7,384 bases of DNA, from the NCBI GenBank assembly GCA_014728785.1, contig WJKZ01000159.1, positions 1 to 7,384 of the forward strand, written 5' to 3'. A program made the translations under genes and the position numbers. Below are positions 1-5,931 of this stretch, one piece after another. The stretch is from Candidatus Omnitrophota bacterium. Lineage in GTDB: Bacteria; Omnitrophota; Gorgyraeia; Duberdicusellales; 4484-171. How positions within the stretch are numbered: position 1 is the stretch's first letter; each line of letters starts with the position of its first letter. The notes under the pieces were generated by a model. That model made no database searches and was not told where the DNA came from. It saw only the letters and a list, made by a program, of their open reading frames with translations.

Positions 1-1
1 T

Positions 2-544
2 GAAGACGGTTTTGAAATTTACACCCGCAGTCAGGATGCAGTTTGTCTCTGGAATCGTCTCCTGGAAACAGGAAAGACGTTTAATCTTACATCTTGTGGG
101 CTGGGGGCAAGAGATATTTTGCGCATAGAGGCAGGATATCCTCTTTACGGTCATGAGATAGACGAAGATACCGACCCTTACAGGGCGGGTCTGGCATGGG
201 TTGTCAAAGAAAAAAAACATTTCACAGGAAAGACAGCTCTTATGCGTCTTGAGGCCGGCAGGCGCCGGTACAGAAGGATAGGTTTTATCGCGGAAGGCCG
301 GGCTTTCCCCCGAAAGGGTTATCTGTTATTTAAGGACGGTAAAGAAATAGGTTACGTAACCAGCGGCACTTATTCTCCGAATCTGGAGAAATTCATAGGC
401 ATGGGGTACGTGGATGTCTCCGGCAAAATAGAGAGTTGCGAGATAAAGATAAGAGGGCAGTTTCATAACGCCTTGGTAGTAAAGTTACCTTTTGTGGAGA
501 CAAGGACGGTTAATGCTAAATCATACAGGTTGATAAGAGATTAA
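2..544 (+). CDS. gcvT: Aminomethyltransferase, glycine cleavage T protein (5' end missing)
   Basis: T protein of the glycine cleavage system. It takes the aminomethyl group carried on the lipoyl arm of H protein, releases ammonia and passes the one-carbon unit to tetrahydrofolate in the cytoplasm. The frame is open from position 2 with no stop, so the gene begins outside the window; 180 residues are visible, about half of a usual T protein of roughly 360. Visible family signatures are EDGFEIY at the start, CGLGARD at visible residues 32-38, followed by an LRIEAGYPLYG-type stretch, then the C-terminal barrel motifs VTSGTYSPNLEKFIG and VVKLPFV. The residue before CGLGARD is Ser where Pro is common. 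A TTG at 119 could be mistaken for a start, but family homology continues upstream of it. gcvH follows after 26 bases, so the two are probably co-transcribed. Confidence 0.97.
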   Translation, partial: EDGFEIYTRSQDAVCLWNRLLETGKTFNLTSCGLGARDILRIEAGYPLYGHEIDEDTDPYRAGLAWVVKEKKHFTGKTALMRLEAGRRRYRRIGFIAEGRAFPRKGYLLFKDGKEIGYVTSGTYSPNLEKFIGMGYVDVSGKIESCEIKIRGQFHNALVVKLPFVETRTVNAKSYRLIRD

Positions 545-560
545 GGTCTGGAAGCGTAGA

Positions 561-566
561 AGGAGG
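561..566 (+). promoter_or_regulatory. Strong ribosome binding site of gcvH
   Basis: A perfect AGGAGG lies four bases before the gcvH ATG. It is the clearest Shine-Dalgarno in the operon and contrasts with the weak or absent ones of the downstream genes. It would fit a need for more H protein than of the enzymes that act on it, which is an inference. Confidence 0.85.
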
Positions 567-570
567 AGAG

Positions 571-951
571 ATGGCCTGCTTAAAATTTACTAAATCACAC
601 GAATGGGTAAGGGTAGAAGAAGGGCTTGTGACAATAGGTATCAGCGAATATGCTCAACGGCAGTTGGGAGATGTGGTTTTCGTAGAACTGCCTTCCAAGG
701 GTGCAAAAGTTAGTAAAGGTTCTCAAATCGGCACCATTGAGTCGACCAAAACCGCAAGTGAGGTATATACGCCTTTAAGCGGGGAAGTGGTAGAGGTTAA
801 TGAAGATTTGGTAAATAATCCTCAATGGGTAAATGAGTCACCATTGGAGAAAGGATGGATGATAAAACTTAAAGCAGAAGATTCATCAGAGCTGGATGAG
901 CTGATGGAGGAGTCTCAGTATAAAGCATTTGTGGAGGAAGAAAGCCACTGA
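571..951 (+). CDS. gcvH: Glycine cleavage system H protein (lipoyl carrier)
   Basis: Small lipoylated carrier that shuttles the aminomethyl intermediate from P protein to T protein and is then reoxidised by L protein. Its 126 residues match the family length of about 125-130. The N-terminus has the typical SHEWVR motif (residues 9-14), followed by GISEYAQRQLGD and VELP. The lipoyl attachment site is IESTKTASEVY, with the modified lysine at residue 60; the common form is ESVKAAS, so Thr replaces Val before the lysine and Thr replaces Ala after it. The region after it, PLSGEVVEVNEDL and the NPQWVNESPLEKGWM-type stretch, is also conserved. The ATG has an ideal ribosome site. The same gene cluster encodes two enzymes that could lipoylate this lysine, and H protein is the only lipoyl-domain protein in the window. 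Classical GcvH rather than a GcvH-like sulfur carrier is favoured by the adjacent T and P genes. Confidence 0.98.
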   Translation: MACLKFTKSHEWVRVEEGLVTIGISEYAQRQLGDVVFVELPSKGAKVSKGSQIGTIESTKTASEVYTPLSGEVVEVNEDLVNNPQWVNESPLEKGWMIKLKAEDSSELDELMEESQYKAFVEEESH

Positions 952-984
952 AACCACCCACTACTTTTTTAATATCTAAATATT

Positions 985-2349
985 ATGCCTTACATACCGA
1001 ATTCACCCTCTCAGATTAAGGAGATGCTCAGAGCCTGCGGCGTTAAGTCCCCGGCAGATTTTTATTCTGACCTGCCGGAGGAAATCAGGATAAAAGATGA
1101 CTTGGATATTCCTGCAGGAATAAGCGAACAGCAGCTTAAAAGAAAACTTCTGGCCCTTTCGGACAAAAACCGTCCTTTAGATAAGTTCAACTCTTTTTTA
1201 GGCGCGGGCTGTTATGATCATTATATTCCGGCGGCTCTCTCCTTTATTATTTCTCAACCTGAATTTTCTACCGCTTACACTCCTTATCAGGCTGAGTGTT
1301 CCCAAGGCGCCCTTCAGGCTATATATGAATATCAGAGCTACATCTGCAGGTTGACCGGGATGGATGTCAGCAACGCATCTCTTCTTGACGGAGGTTCGGC
1401 TTTAGCCGAAGCAGTTTTGATGTCCGCCAGGCTCAATAGAAGAAATACCGTCATAATCAGTGAAGCATTGAACCCGGAATATAAGGAAGTATTGAAAACT
1501 TACCTTAAAGGCCATGATCTAAAAACATACGAAGTCCAGGTTTCTGGCGAGGGAAAAACGGATCTTTCTATGTTTCTGAATGCTTGCGATAAAGATACCT
1601 CGTGTTTGGTTTTTCAAAGTCCGAATTTCTTCGGAGTAGTTGAGAATTTAATAGAAATAAAAAAATTATTTAAGGATGAATCTGTCTTAAAAATCATGGT
1701 CACAAATCCCCTGTCTTTGGCCGTTTTTAAAGAGCCGTCTTCTTTCGGCTTTGATATAGTCTGCGGGGACGGACAACCCCTGGGAGGCGGTTTGAGGCTG
1801 GGCGGAGCATGTTTCGGCTTTCTGGCAGCTAAAAAAGAGTATTTGCGCCAGGTCCCGGGGAGGATAGTGGGAAAGACCCTTGACTCTCACGGAAATGTTG
1901 CGTATTGTCTTACTCTTCAGGCCAGAGAGCAGCATATAAGGAGAGAGAAGGCCAGAAGTAATATATGTTCTAACCAGTCGCTTAATGCCCTGGCTTCAGC
2001 AGTATATCTTTCTCTTCTCGGTAGAAAAGGTTTAAGGGAGGTTGCTTTGACTTCTATGAGCAATGCTCATTATTTGCGGCAGGGCTTAAGTCGCATCAGG
2101 GGTATAAAATTAACCTTTTCTCCTCTTATCTTTAACGAATTCGTATGGTTTACCGATAACGCCCCGCAGGTTTTAAACGAACTCTACAAGAAAGGCATAA
2201 TAGCAGGTTATTATATAGGTAAACACTTTAATAAATACAACGGAGGTGTATTGAGCTGTTGTACCGAAAAAAAGACAAAAGAAGAGATAAATGATTTTAT
2301 AAATAGCTTAGCAGAGGTTTTACATGGAGAGAAAGCTTATATTCGATAA
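985..2349 (+). CDS. gcvPA: Glycine dehydrogenase (decarboxylating) subunit 1, P protein alpha
   Basis: N-terminal half of the split P protein. With GcvPB it forms the PLP enzyme that decarboxylates glycine and loads the aminomethyl group onto lipoyl-GcvH. The 454 residues are normal for the alpha subunit. The start MPYIPNSPSQIKEML matches the family N-terminus. Other signatures are FLGAGCYDHYIPAA (residues 71-84), TAYTPYQAECSQG (97-108), LTGMDVSNASL (123-133), VPGRIVGKT (290-298) and QAREQHIRREKA (312-323). This subunit has the aminotransferase fold but no catalytic PLP lysine, which lies in GcvPB. The motif usually read as G-x-PL-x-FGGP is here GGGLRLGGA (267-275), a small departure. No Shine-Dalgarno sequence is visible in the 33-base AT-rich gap before the ATG. 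The 3' end overlaps gcvPB by 26 bases. Confidence 0.97.
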   Translation: MPYIPNSPSQIKEMLRACGVKSPADFYSDLPEEIRIKDDLDIPAGISEQQLKRKLLALSDKNRPLDKFNSFLGAGCYDHYIPAALSFIISQPEFSTAYTPYQAECSQGALQAIYEYQSYICRLTGMDVSNASLLDGGSALAEAVLMSARLNRRNTVIISEALNPEYKEVLKTYLKGHDLKTYEVQVSGEGKTDLSMFLNACDKDTSCLVFQSPNFFGVVENLIEIKKLFKDESVLKIMVTNPLSLAVFKEPSSFGFDIVCGDGQPLGGGLRLGGACFGFLAAKKEYLRQVPGRIVGKTLDSHGNVAYCLTLQAREQHIRREKARSNICSNQSLNALASAVYLSLLGRKGLREVALTSMSNAHYLRQGLSRIRGIKLTFSPLIFNEFVWFTDNAPQVLNELYKKGIIAGYYIGKHFNKYNGGVLSCCTEKKTKEEINDFINSLAEVLHGEKAYIR

Positions 2350-3787
2350 AGACAGAGGTTGCCGCAATAGCAGTTATATAACACCTTCGCTGGATATAAA
2401 ACCAGAGGAGATATTCGGCGGGGATATGTTGAGAGAGGACCTCTCCCTTCCCGATATCAGCGAGAGTGAAGTAGTAAGGCACTATATGCAGTTAGCGCGT
2501 CTTAATTTCTCGGTTGATACCAATTTTTATCCTCTTGGTTCATGCACTATGAAATATAATCCTAAGATAAATGAATACCTTTCAGGATTAGAAGGATTTA
2601 GCCGCATACACCCCCTTCAGAGAGAGGATGATTTGCAGGGAGCACTGGAGCTGATGTACGAGTTTCAGAATCTGCTTTGTGCACTTACCGGCATGAAAGC
2701 TTTTGCCTTTCAGCCTTCCAGCGGCGCACAGGGTGAACTTACCGGTATTCTTATGGTCCGCAGTTTTCACGAAATCAACGGTTCTAAAAAAAGTAAAGTT
2801 ATAGTCCCTGATTCTGCCCACGGTACAAACCCGGCAACCGCGACAATGTGCGGATACGAAACGGTAGTCATAGAAAGCAGAGACGGTTTGGTGGATATAC
2901 ACCAGTTGGAAAAATCCTTTGATGAAGATGTGGCGGCACTTATGCTTACCAACCCCAATACCTTAGGCTTGTTTGAAAAGGATATTTTAAAAATAAGCCG
3001 TATAGTTCATGAACGGGGAGGGCTGCTTTATTATGACGGCGCTAATTTCAATCCCCTGATGGGGATTGCCAAACCCGCTCTAATGGGATTTGACATAATA
3101 CACCTTAATCTTCATAAGACTTTCTCCACCCCTCATGGCTGCGGGGGGCCGGGTGCGGGTATTGTGGGGGCGGTAGAGCCTCTGGAGGAATTTTTGCCTT
3201 TACCCCGTATAAAAAAGAGAAATAAGACCTTTTATCTTGATTATGGTAGTGAGAAATCCTTAGGAAGCCCCCGGACTTTTTTCGGTAATTTCGACGTATT
3301 GGTGAAAGCATATGCTTATATTTTACGTTTGGGCAGGGAAGGCTTGAAAAGGGCGGCTCAGAATTCGGTATTGAACGCCAACTATATAAAGAAAAAGCTG
3401 GAGAAATATTATCAGCCTGCTTATTCTAAACAGTGTATGCATGAAGTAGTTTTTTCCTGTTCGGAGCAAAAGAAGAGAGGAGCTTCGGCACTGGATATAG
3501 CAAAGCGTCTTATAGATTACCGGATTCACCCTCCCACGATGTATTTTCCGCTTATAGTAAAAGAGGCTCTTATGGTTGAGCCCACAGAAACCGAAAACAA
3601 AGAAATGCTTGATTATTTTATAAGAGCAATGATTAAAATAGACGAAGATACTGAAAAAAACCCGCAAAAGCTCAAAAGTTCTCCTCATAAGGCGGCGGTC
3701 GGAAGAGTCGATGAGACACGAGCTGCACGTATGCCCGTTTTAGCCCATACCGGCTGCGGGAAGCACAAAAAAAGTCAAAAGACGTGA
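2324..3787 (+). CDS. gcvPB: Glycine dehydrogenase (decarboxylating) subunit 2, P protein beta
   Basis: Catalytic, PLP-binding half of the split P protein; pairs with GcvPA to decarboxylate glycine. Its 487 residues are the normal size. Motifs in order: NFYPLGSCTMKYNP (residues 67-80), QPSSGAQGE (130-138), DSAHGTNPAT (163-172), LTNPNTLGLFE (208-218), YYDGAN (236-241), and NLHKTFSTPHGCGGPG (262-277), where Lys265 is the expected Schiff-base lysine. The C-terminal part has the expected RIHPPTMYFP and LMVEPTETE stretches and ends in a basic tail. The ATG at 2324 lies inside the end of gcvPA, with an AGAGG ribosome site at 2313-2317, so the two subunits are probably translationally coupled, as expected for partners of a fixed-ratio complex. 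It ends in a GTGA overlap with the next gene. No frameshift or missing key residue was seen. Confidence 0.98.
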   Translation: MERKLIFDKDRGCRNSSYITPSLDIKPEEIFGGDMLREDLSLPDISESEVVRHYMQLARLNFSVDTNFYPLGSCTMKYNPKINEYLSGLEGFSRIHPLQREDDLQGALELMYEFQNLLCALTGMKAFAFQPSSGAQGELTGILMVRSFHEINGSKKSKVIVPDSAHGTNPATATMCGYETVVIESRDGLVDIHQLEKSFDEDVAALMLTNPNTLGLFEKDILKISRIVHERGGLLYYDGANFNPLMGIAKPALMGFDIIHLNLHKTFSTPHGCGGPGAGIVGAVEPLEEFLPLPRIKKRNKTFYLDYGSEKSLGSPRTFFGNFDVLVKAYAYILRLGREGLKRAAQNSVLNANYIKKKLEKYYQPAYSKQCMHEVVFSCSEQKKRGASALDIAKRLIDYRIHPPTMYFPLIVKEALMVEPTETENKEMLDYFIRAMIKIDEDTEKNPQKLKSSPHKAAVGRVDETRAARMPVLAHTGCGKHKKSQKT

Positions 3788-4617
3788 AAGGGTGGCGCTT
3801 AATCACAGAGGGCAAGGCAGACGGAATTTACAATATGATTGCCGATGAGGTTTTGCTGGCTAATTATTCTGAGTCTAATCTGCCTACTTTAAGGATTTAC
3901 GGATGGAAGAAGCCCTTTATCACTTTAGGTTGTAATCAGAGATTCTCTGATATCCTCAGTAAAAATTGCGGTGTTGCCGCAGTTAAAAGGATCAGCGGAG
4001 GAGCCGCCCTGCTCCATGATGAAGAAGTAACTTACAGTTTGGTTTGCAGCCGGGAAGACCTGTGCCTGCCTCATTCTGTAAAAGATTCCTACCGCATAAT
4101 ATGTAAGTTTTTGAAGATTTTTTACTCAAAATTAAGATTAGAACCCGAATTCGCGTTTGATCTCTTAAACCGTAAAAGAGAAGATATGCATTTTAAACCG
4201 GAGCTCCGTAATGATTTGTGTTTTTGCGGTTGCCAGCATTTTGACATGCTGATAGAGGGAAAAAAAATAGGCGGCAATGCCCAGCGCAGAAAAAAGAAGG
4301 TTATATTTCAGCATGGCAGCATTCCCCAACGAATAAATTTTGAGATATTAAGGGAAAGTTTTTGTGGCCGCGGCGAGCTTCCGCGGAACTTTACCGATAT
4401 TAATACGCTTTTAAACAAGGAGACCGATTTTTCTCAGTTGAGTACTCTTTTGAGCGAATCCTTCCAGGAAGCTTTTAATGCACGGCTTAAAAAGGGCTGT
4501 TTTAGTCGTTCTGAGAACTTTACCATAAAAGAAATTTTCAGGCACAGGTATTATGACCGTAATTGGTGCTACTTACCCCGTGAATCTCTACATGAAAAAA
4601 CCTTATTGGCTGGATAA
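3784..4617 (+). CDS. Lipoate-protein ligase A family acyltransferase, probably LipM-type octanoyltransferase
   Basis: Member of the biotin/lipoate protein ligase family, 277 residues. It begins with GTG in a four-base GTGA overlap with gcvPB; the start is supported because WRLITEG and NMIADEVLL align with the family N-terminus. Conserved motifs are LRIYGWKKPFITLGCNQ (residues 36-52), RISGGAALLHDEEVTYS (69-85), which corresponds to the R-R-P-T-G-G lipoyl-binding loop, and EGKKIGGNAQ (158-167) followed by FQHGSI, with Lys161 as the likely acyl-contacting lysine. From remembered comparison with Bacillus subtilis LipM, Cys146 in LCFCGC aligns with its catalytic cysteine, which true ATP-dependent LplA ligases lack. 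That favours octanoyl transfer from octanoyl-ACP to GcvH. A LipL-like amidotransferase or a free-lipoate ligase remains possible. The adjacent lipA supports the de novo pathway. The last dozen or so residues run past the usual family end and overlap lipA. Confidence 0.88.
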   Translation: MKGWRLITEGKADGIYNMIADEVLLANYSESNLPTLRIYGWKKPFITLGCNQRFSDILSKNCGVAAVKRISGGAALLHDEEVTYSLVCSREDLCLPHSVKDSYRIICKFLKIFYSKLRLEPEFAFDLLNRKREDMHFKPELRNDLCFCGCQHFDMLIEGKKIGGNAQRRKKKVIFQHGSIPQRINFEILRESFCGRGELPRNFTDINTLLNKETDFSQLSTLLSESFQEAFNARLKKGCFSRSENFTIKEIFRHRYYDRNWCYLPRESLHEKTLLAG

Positions 4618-5458
4618 AAAAATAAATTTAGAAGAGTGTCGCCGGCTGAGACTGTTGCTCAGGGAGCTTTGTCTTCATACGGTTTGTGAAGAGTCTCTTT
4701 GTCCCAACCTATCTGAATGTTTCGGTTCAGAAACCGCCACTTTTATGATTCTGGGAAATAAATGCAGCCGTTCCTGCTCTTTTTGTAATGTAAGCAGCGG
4801 CATTCCCGCTCCACCTCAAGAAGATGAGCCTTTAAGGATAAAGGAGGCTGTCCGCTTATTAAGCCTTAAATATGTAGTGGTTACTTCTCCTACCCGCGAT
4901 GACCTGGATGATGGTGGTGCAGGTTTATTTTTTCAGACCGCAGAAGCTGTTTATGACTTGAATCCGGATATTACTATTGAATTATTAATCCCTGATTTTA
5001 AAGGAGATAATTTGCAGGTAAGAAATATTGCCGGGAGCAAAGCTTCGGTTATAGGCCATAATATAGAAACCGTACCTTCTTTATATATAAAGGTAAGAAG
5101 CGGGGGGGGGTATCTATCTTCTCTCCGGGTGCTTGAGACCTTGAAAGAGCAGAACTCCGGGTTGCTTACCAAGTCAGGCCTGATGCTGGGTTTGGGAGAA
5201 AGCGTAGAGGAAGTAAAAGCGGTGCTTAAAGATTTAAAGAAGACCGGCTGTGATTTTTTAACTCTTGGCCAATACCTTCCTCCTTCGCTTAAGCATTACC
5301 CTCCCAAGAGGTTCATGCCTTTAGAGATATTTTCCTATCTTAAAGAATTTGCCTTAAATCTGGGCTTTAAAGGCGTAGCCAGCTCGCCTTATGTGCGTTC
5401 CTCCTACAAAGCCCGTCAATTATACAATAATTGCATAGCCGGCAGGTTTAAAGCCTGA
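4592..5458 (+). CDS. lipA: Lipoyl synthase, radical SAM enzyme
   Basis: Inserts two sulfur atoms into protein-bound octanoate to give the lipoyl cofactor, using S-adenosylmethionine and two iron-sulfur clusters. From this start it has 288 residues, close to the family's 280-320. The auxiliary cluster cysteines are at 32, 37 and 43 (C-x4-C-x5-C, in the LHTVCEE region), the radical SAM cysteines at 58, 62 and 65 (C-x3-C-x2-C), and the closing RSSY motif, whose serine ligates the auxiliary cluster, at 269-272. TATFMILG, RDDLDDGGAG and TKSGLMLGLGE are also present. Differences from the usual sequence are SPTRDDL for SVxRDDL, GHNIET for NHNIET and SGGGY for PGADY. An in-frame ATG at 4553 would add 13 residues; 4592 is preferred because the MKKPYWL it starts resembles the family's KPxWL opening. 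It overlaps the upstream gene by 26 bases, and no clear ribosome site is seen. Confidence 0.95.
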   Translation: MKKPYWLDKKINLEECRRLRLLLRELCLHTVCEESLCPNLSECFGSETATFMILGNKCSRSCSFCNVSSGIPAPPQEDEPLRIKEAVRLLSLKYVVVTSPTRDDLDDGGAGLFFQTAEAVYDLNPDITIELLIPDFKGDNLQVRNIAGSKASVIGHNIETVPSLYIKVRSGGGYLSSLRVLETLKEQNSGLLTKSGLMLGLGESVEEVKAVLKDLKKTGCDFLTLGQYLPPSLKHYPPKRFMPLEIFSYLKEFALNLGFKGVASSPYVRSSYKARQLYNNCIAGRFKA

Positions 5459-5470
5459 ACCGGTTGGTTC
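5457..5470 (+). other. Small hairpin at the lipA stop codon
   Basis: GAACC and GGTTC flank a GGTT loop, giving a five-base-pair stem that overlaps the end of the lipA stop codon. There is no T-run after it, so it is not a terminator by itself. It might act as a minor RNA-stability structure, or be chance. Confidence 0.3.
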
Positions 5471-5490
5471 CAATCTTCAATTTAGACAAA

Positions 5491-5513
5491 AGGTACTTTT
5501 GTACCTATTTTTT
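5491..5513 (+). terminator. Intrinsic terminator of the gcv-lip operon
   Basis: AGGTAC and GTACCT form a six-base-pair stem around a TTTT loop, followed by ATTTTTT and then more pyrimidines. The stem is short but the T-run is in the right place, 32 bases after the lipA stop. On the minus strand the same stem is followed by only three or four T residues, so it would act mainly on + strand transcripts. It separates the glycine-cleavage operon from the promoter at 5678. Confidence 0.75.
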
Positions 5514-5517
5514 CTTC

Positions 5518-5529
5518 AAAAGGCCTTTT
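5518..5529. repeat. Perfect 12-base palindrome
   Basis: AAAAGGCCTTTT is its own reverse complement and lies five bases after the terminator. With no loop it is a poor RNA hairpin, so a protein-binding site or simple chance in AT-rich DNA are both possible. It is too far from the promoter at 5678 to be an obvious operator for it. Confidence 0.5.
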
Positions 5530-5645
5530 CTTTATTATATTACATAAATATTTATCGGACAAAGACTTACTTATCCAGAAAGACGCTTCTTTATTTTATA
5601 AAAAAACACAATATGTAGTAGTAGCTTTAAATATATACAACATAG

Positions 5646-5674
5646 GCTAAATTATAATAAATTATGCTAAATTA
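5646..5674 (+). repeat. Nine-base direct repeat upstream of the promoter, possible regulator site
   Basis: GCTAAATTA occurs at 5646-5654 and again at 5666-5674. The copies start 20 bases apart, close to two helical turns, so both would face the same side of the DNA. The second copy ends three bases before the -35 element, where an activator or an AT-rich UP element would sit. The function is inferred only from position and spacing; the HTH protein encoded just downstream is one candidate binder. Confidence 0.45.
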
Positions 5675-5677
5675 GTC

Positions 5678-5706
5678 TTGACTTTTAAAAAGGAAAATAT
5701 TTTAAT
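5678..5706 (+). promoter_or_regulatory. Sigma-70-type promoter of the HTH-pilM operon
   Basis: TTGACT (5678-5683, five of six matches to the -35 consensus) and TTTAAT (5701-5706, five of six matches to the -10 consensus) are separated by the ideal 17 bases. Transcription would begin near 5713 and give a leader of about 30 bases. It lies after the terminator of the preceding operon, which fits an independent transcription unit. Confidence 0.7.
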
Positions 5707-5730
5707 ATAAATGTGGCAATATTGTAGAAT

Positions 5731-5736
5731 AAAGGG
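5731..5736 (+). promoter_or_regulatory. Ribosome binding site of the HTH gene
   Basis: AAAGGG ends six bases before the ATG at 5743, a normal spacing. It supports that start as the true one for the short protein. Confidence 0.6.
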
Positions 5737-5742
5737 TTTGAT

Positions 5743-5931
5743 ATGGGTAGAAAAAGAGTGCCTAAATTAATGAGTGTGGAAGAATTGGCAGAGTATCTGG
5801 GCATACAGAAACAGACTATTTATAACTGGCTCCATCAGAAGAAAATTGAAGGTATAAAAATAGGTAAAATGTGGAGATTTGACCGTAAGTACATTGACCA
5901 GTGGCTTAAAAAATGCAGTAAAAATCAATGA
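5743..5931 (+). CDS. Small excisionase-family helix-turn-helix DNA-binding protein
   Basis: A 62-residue cytoplasmic protein that is almost entirely one DNA-binding domain of the HTH_17/excisionase (MerR-like winged helix) type. The helix-turn-helix spans about residues 10-31, with SVEELAEYLG as the first helix and KQTIYNWL as the recognition helix. The wing and closing helix follow at about 38-55, with the typical KIGKMWRF and YIDQWL stretches. The family includes phage excisionases, BldC-like regulators and many small regulators of unknown target. No integrase or attachment site is nearby, so a phage role is not supported. It has its own promoter and ribosome site, and its stop overlaps the start of the following PilM-like gene as ATGA. 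It is therefore the first gene of that operon and may regulate it or itself. The target is unknown. Confidence 0.88.
   Translation: MGRKRVPKLMSVEELAEYLGIQKQTIYNWLHQKKIEGIKIGKMWRFDRKYIDQWLKKCSKNQ

Larger units (their letters stand above)
5459..5742. other. AT-rich intergenic region between the gcv/lip operon and the HTH-pilM operon
   Basis: This 284-base stretch has no plausible gene on either strand: no frame has a start with a ribosome site and a recognisable product. It is visibly richer in A and T than the flanking genes. It contains, in order, a small hairpin at the lipA stop, an intrinsic terminator, a 12-base palindrome, an unexplained stretch (about 5530-5640), a 9-base direct repeat and a promoter. 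No tRNA, riboswitch or mobile-element end was recognised. Confidence 0.8.

Noticed and set aside
119..544. TTG at 119 as the start of a short protein
   Set aside because: T-protein homology (EDGFEIY, CGLGARD) continues in the same frame back to position 2, so this is the inside of a gene cut by the window edge.
1687..3688. Several minus-strand open frames of 60-120 codons opposite gcvPA and gcvPB
   Set aside because: They have no family-like motifs or ribosome sites and lie opposite strongly conserved coding sequence.
4553..4591. Upstream ATG at 4553 as the lipA start
   Set aside because: It would add 13 residues with no family similarity and enlarge the overlap to 65 bases; MKKPYWL at 4592 resembles the normal LipA beginning. 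It cannot be fully excluded.
5614..5624. GTAGTAG trinucleotide run as a microsatellite
   Set aside because: It has only about three units, which is too short to be meaningful in this AT-rich stretch.
5459..5742. Riboswitch, tRNA, CRISPR or insertion-sequence end in the intergenic region
   Set aside because: There are no tandem glycine-aptamer-like folds, no cloverleaf, no regularly spaced repeats and no terminal inverted repeats; only a terminator, a palindrome, a short direct repeat and a promoter are visible.
5743..5931. Phage excisionase and a nearby integrated element
   Set aside because: The protein has the fold, but there is no integrase, attachment repeat or phage gene beside it, and it is overlapped with a chromosomal-type pilus/secretion gene.
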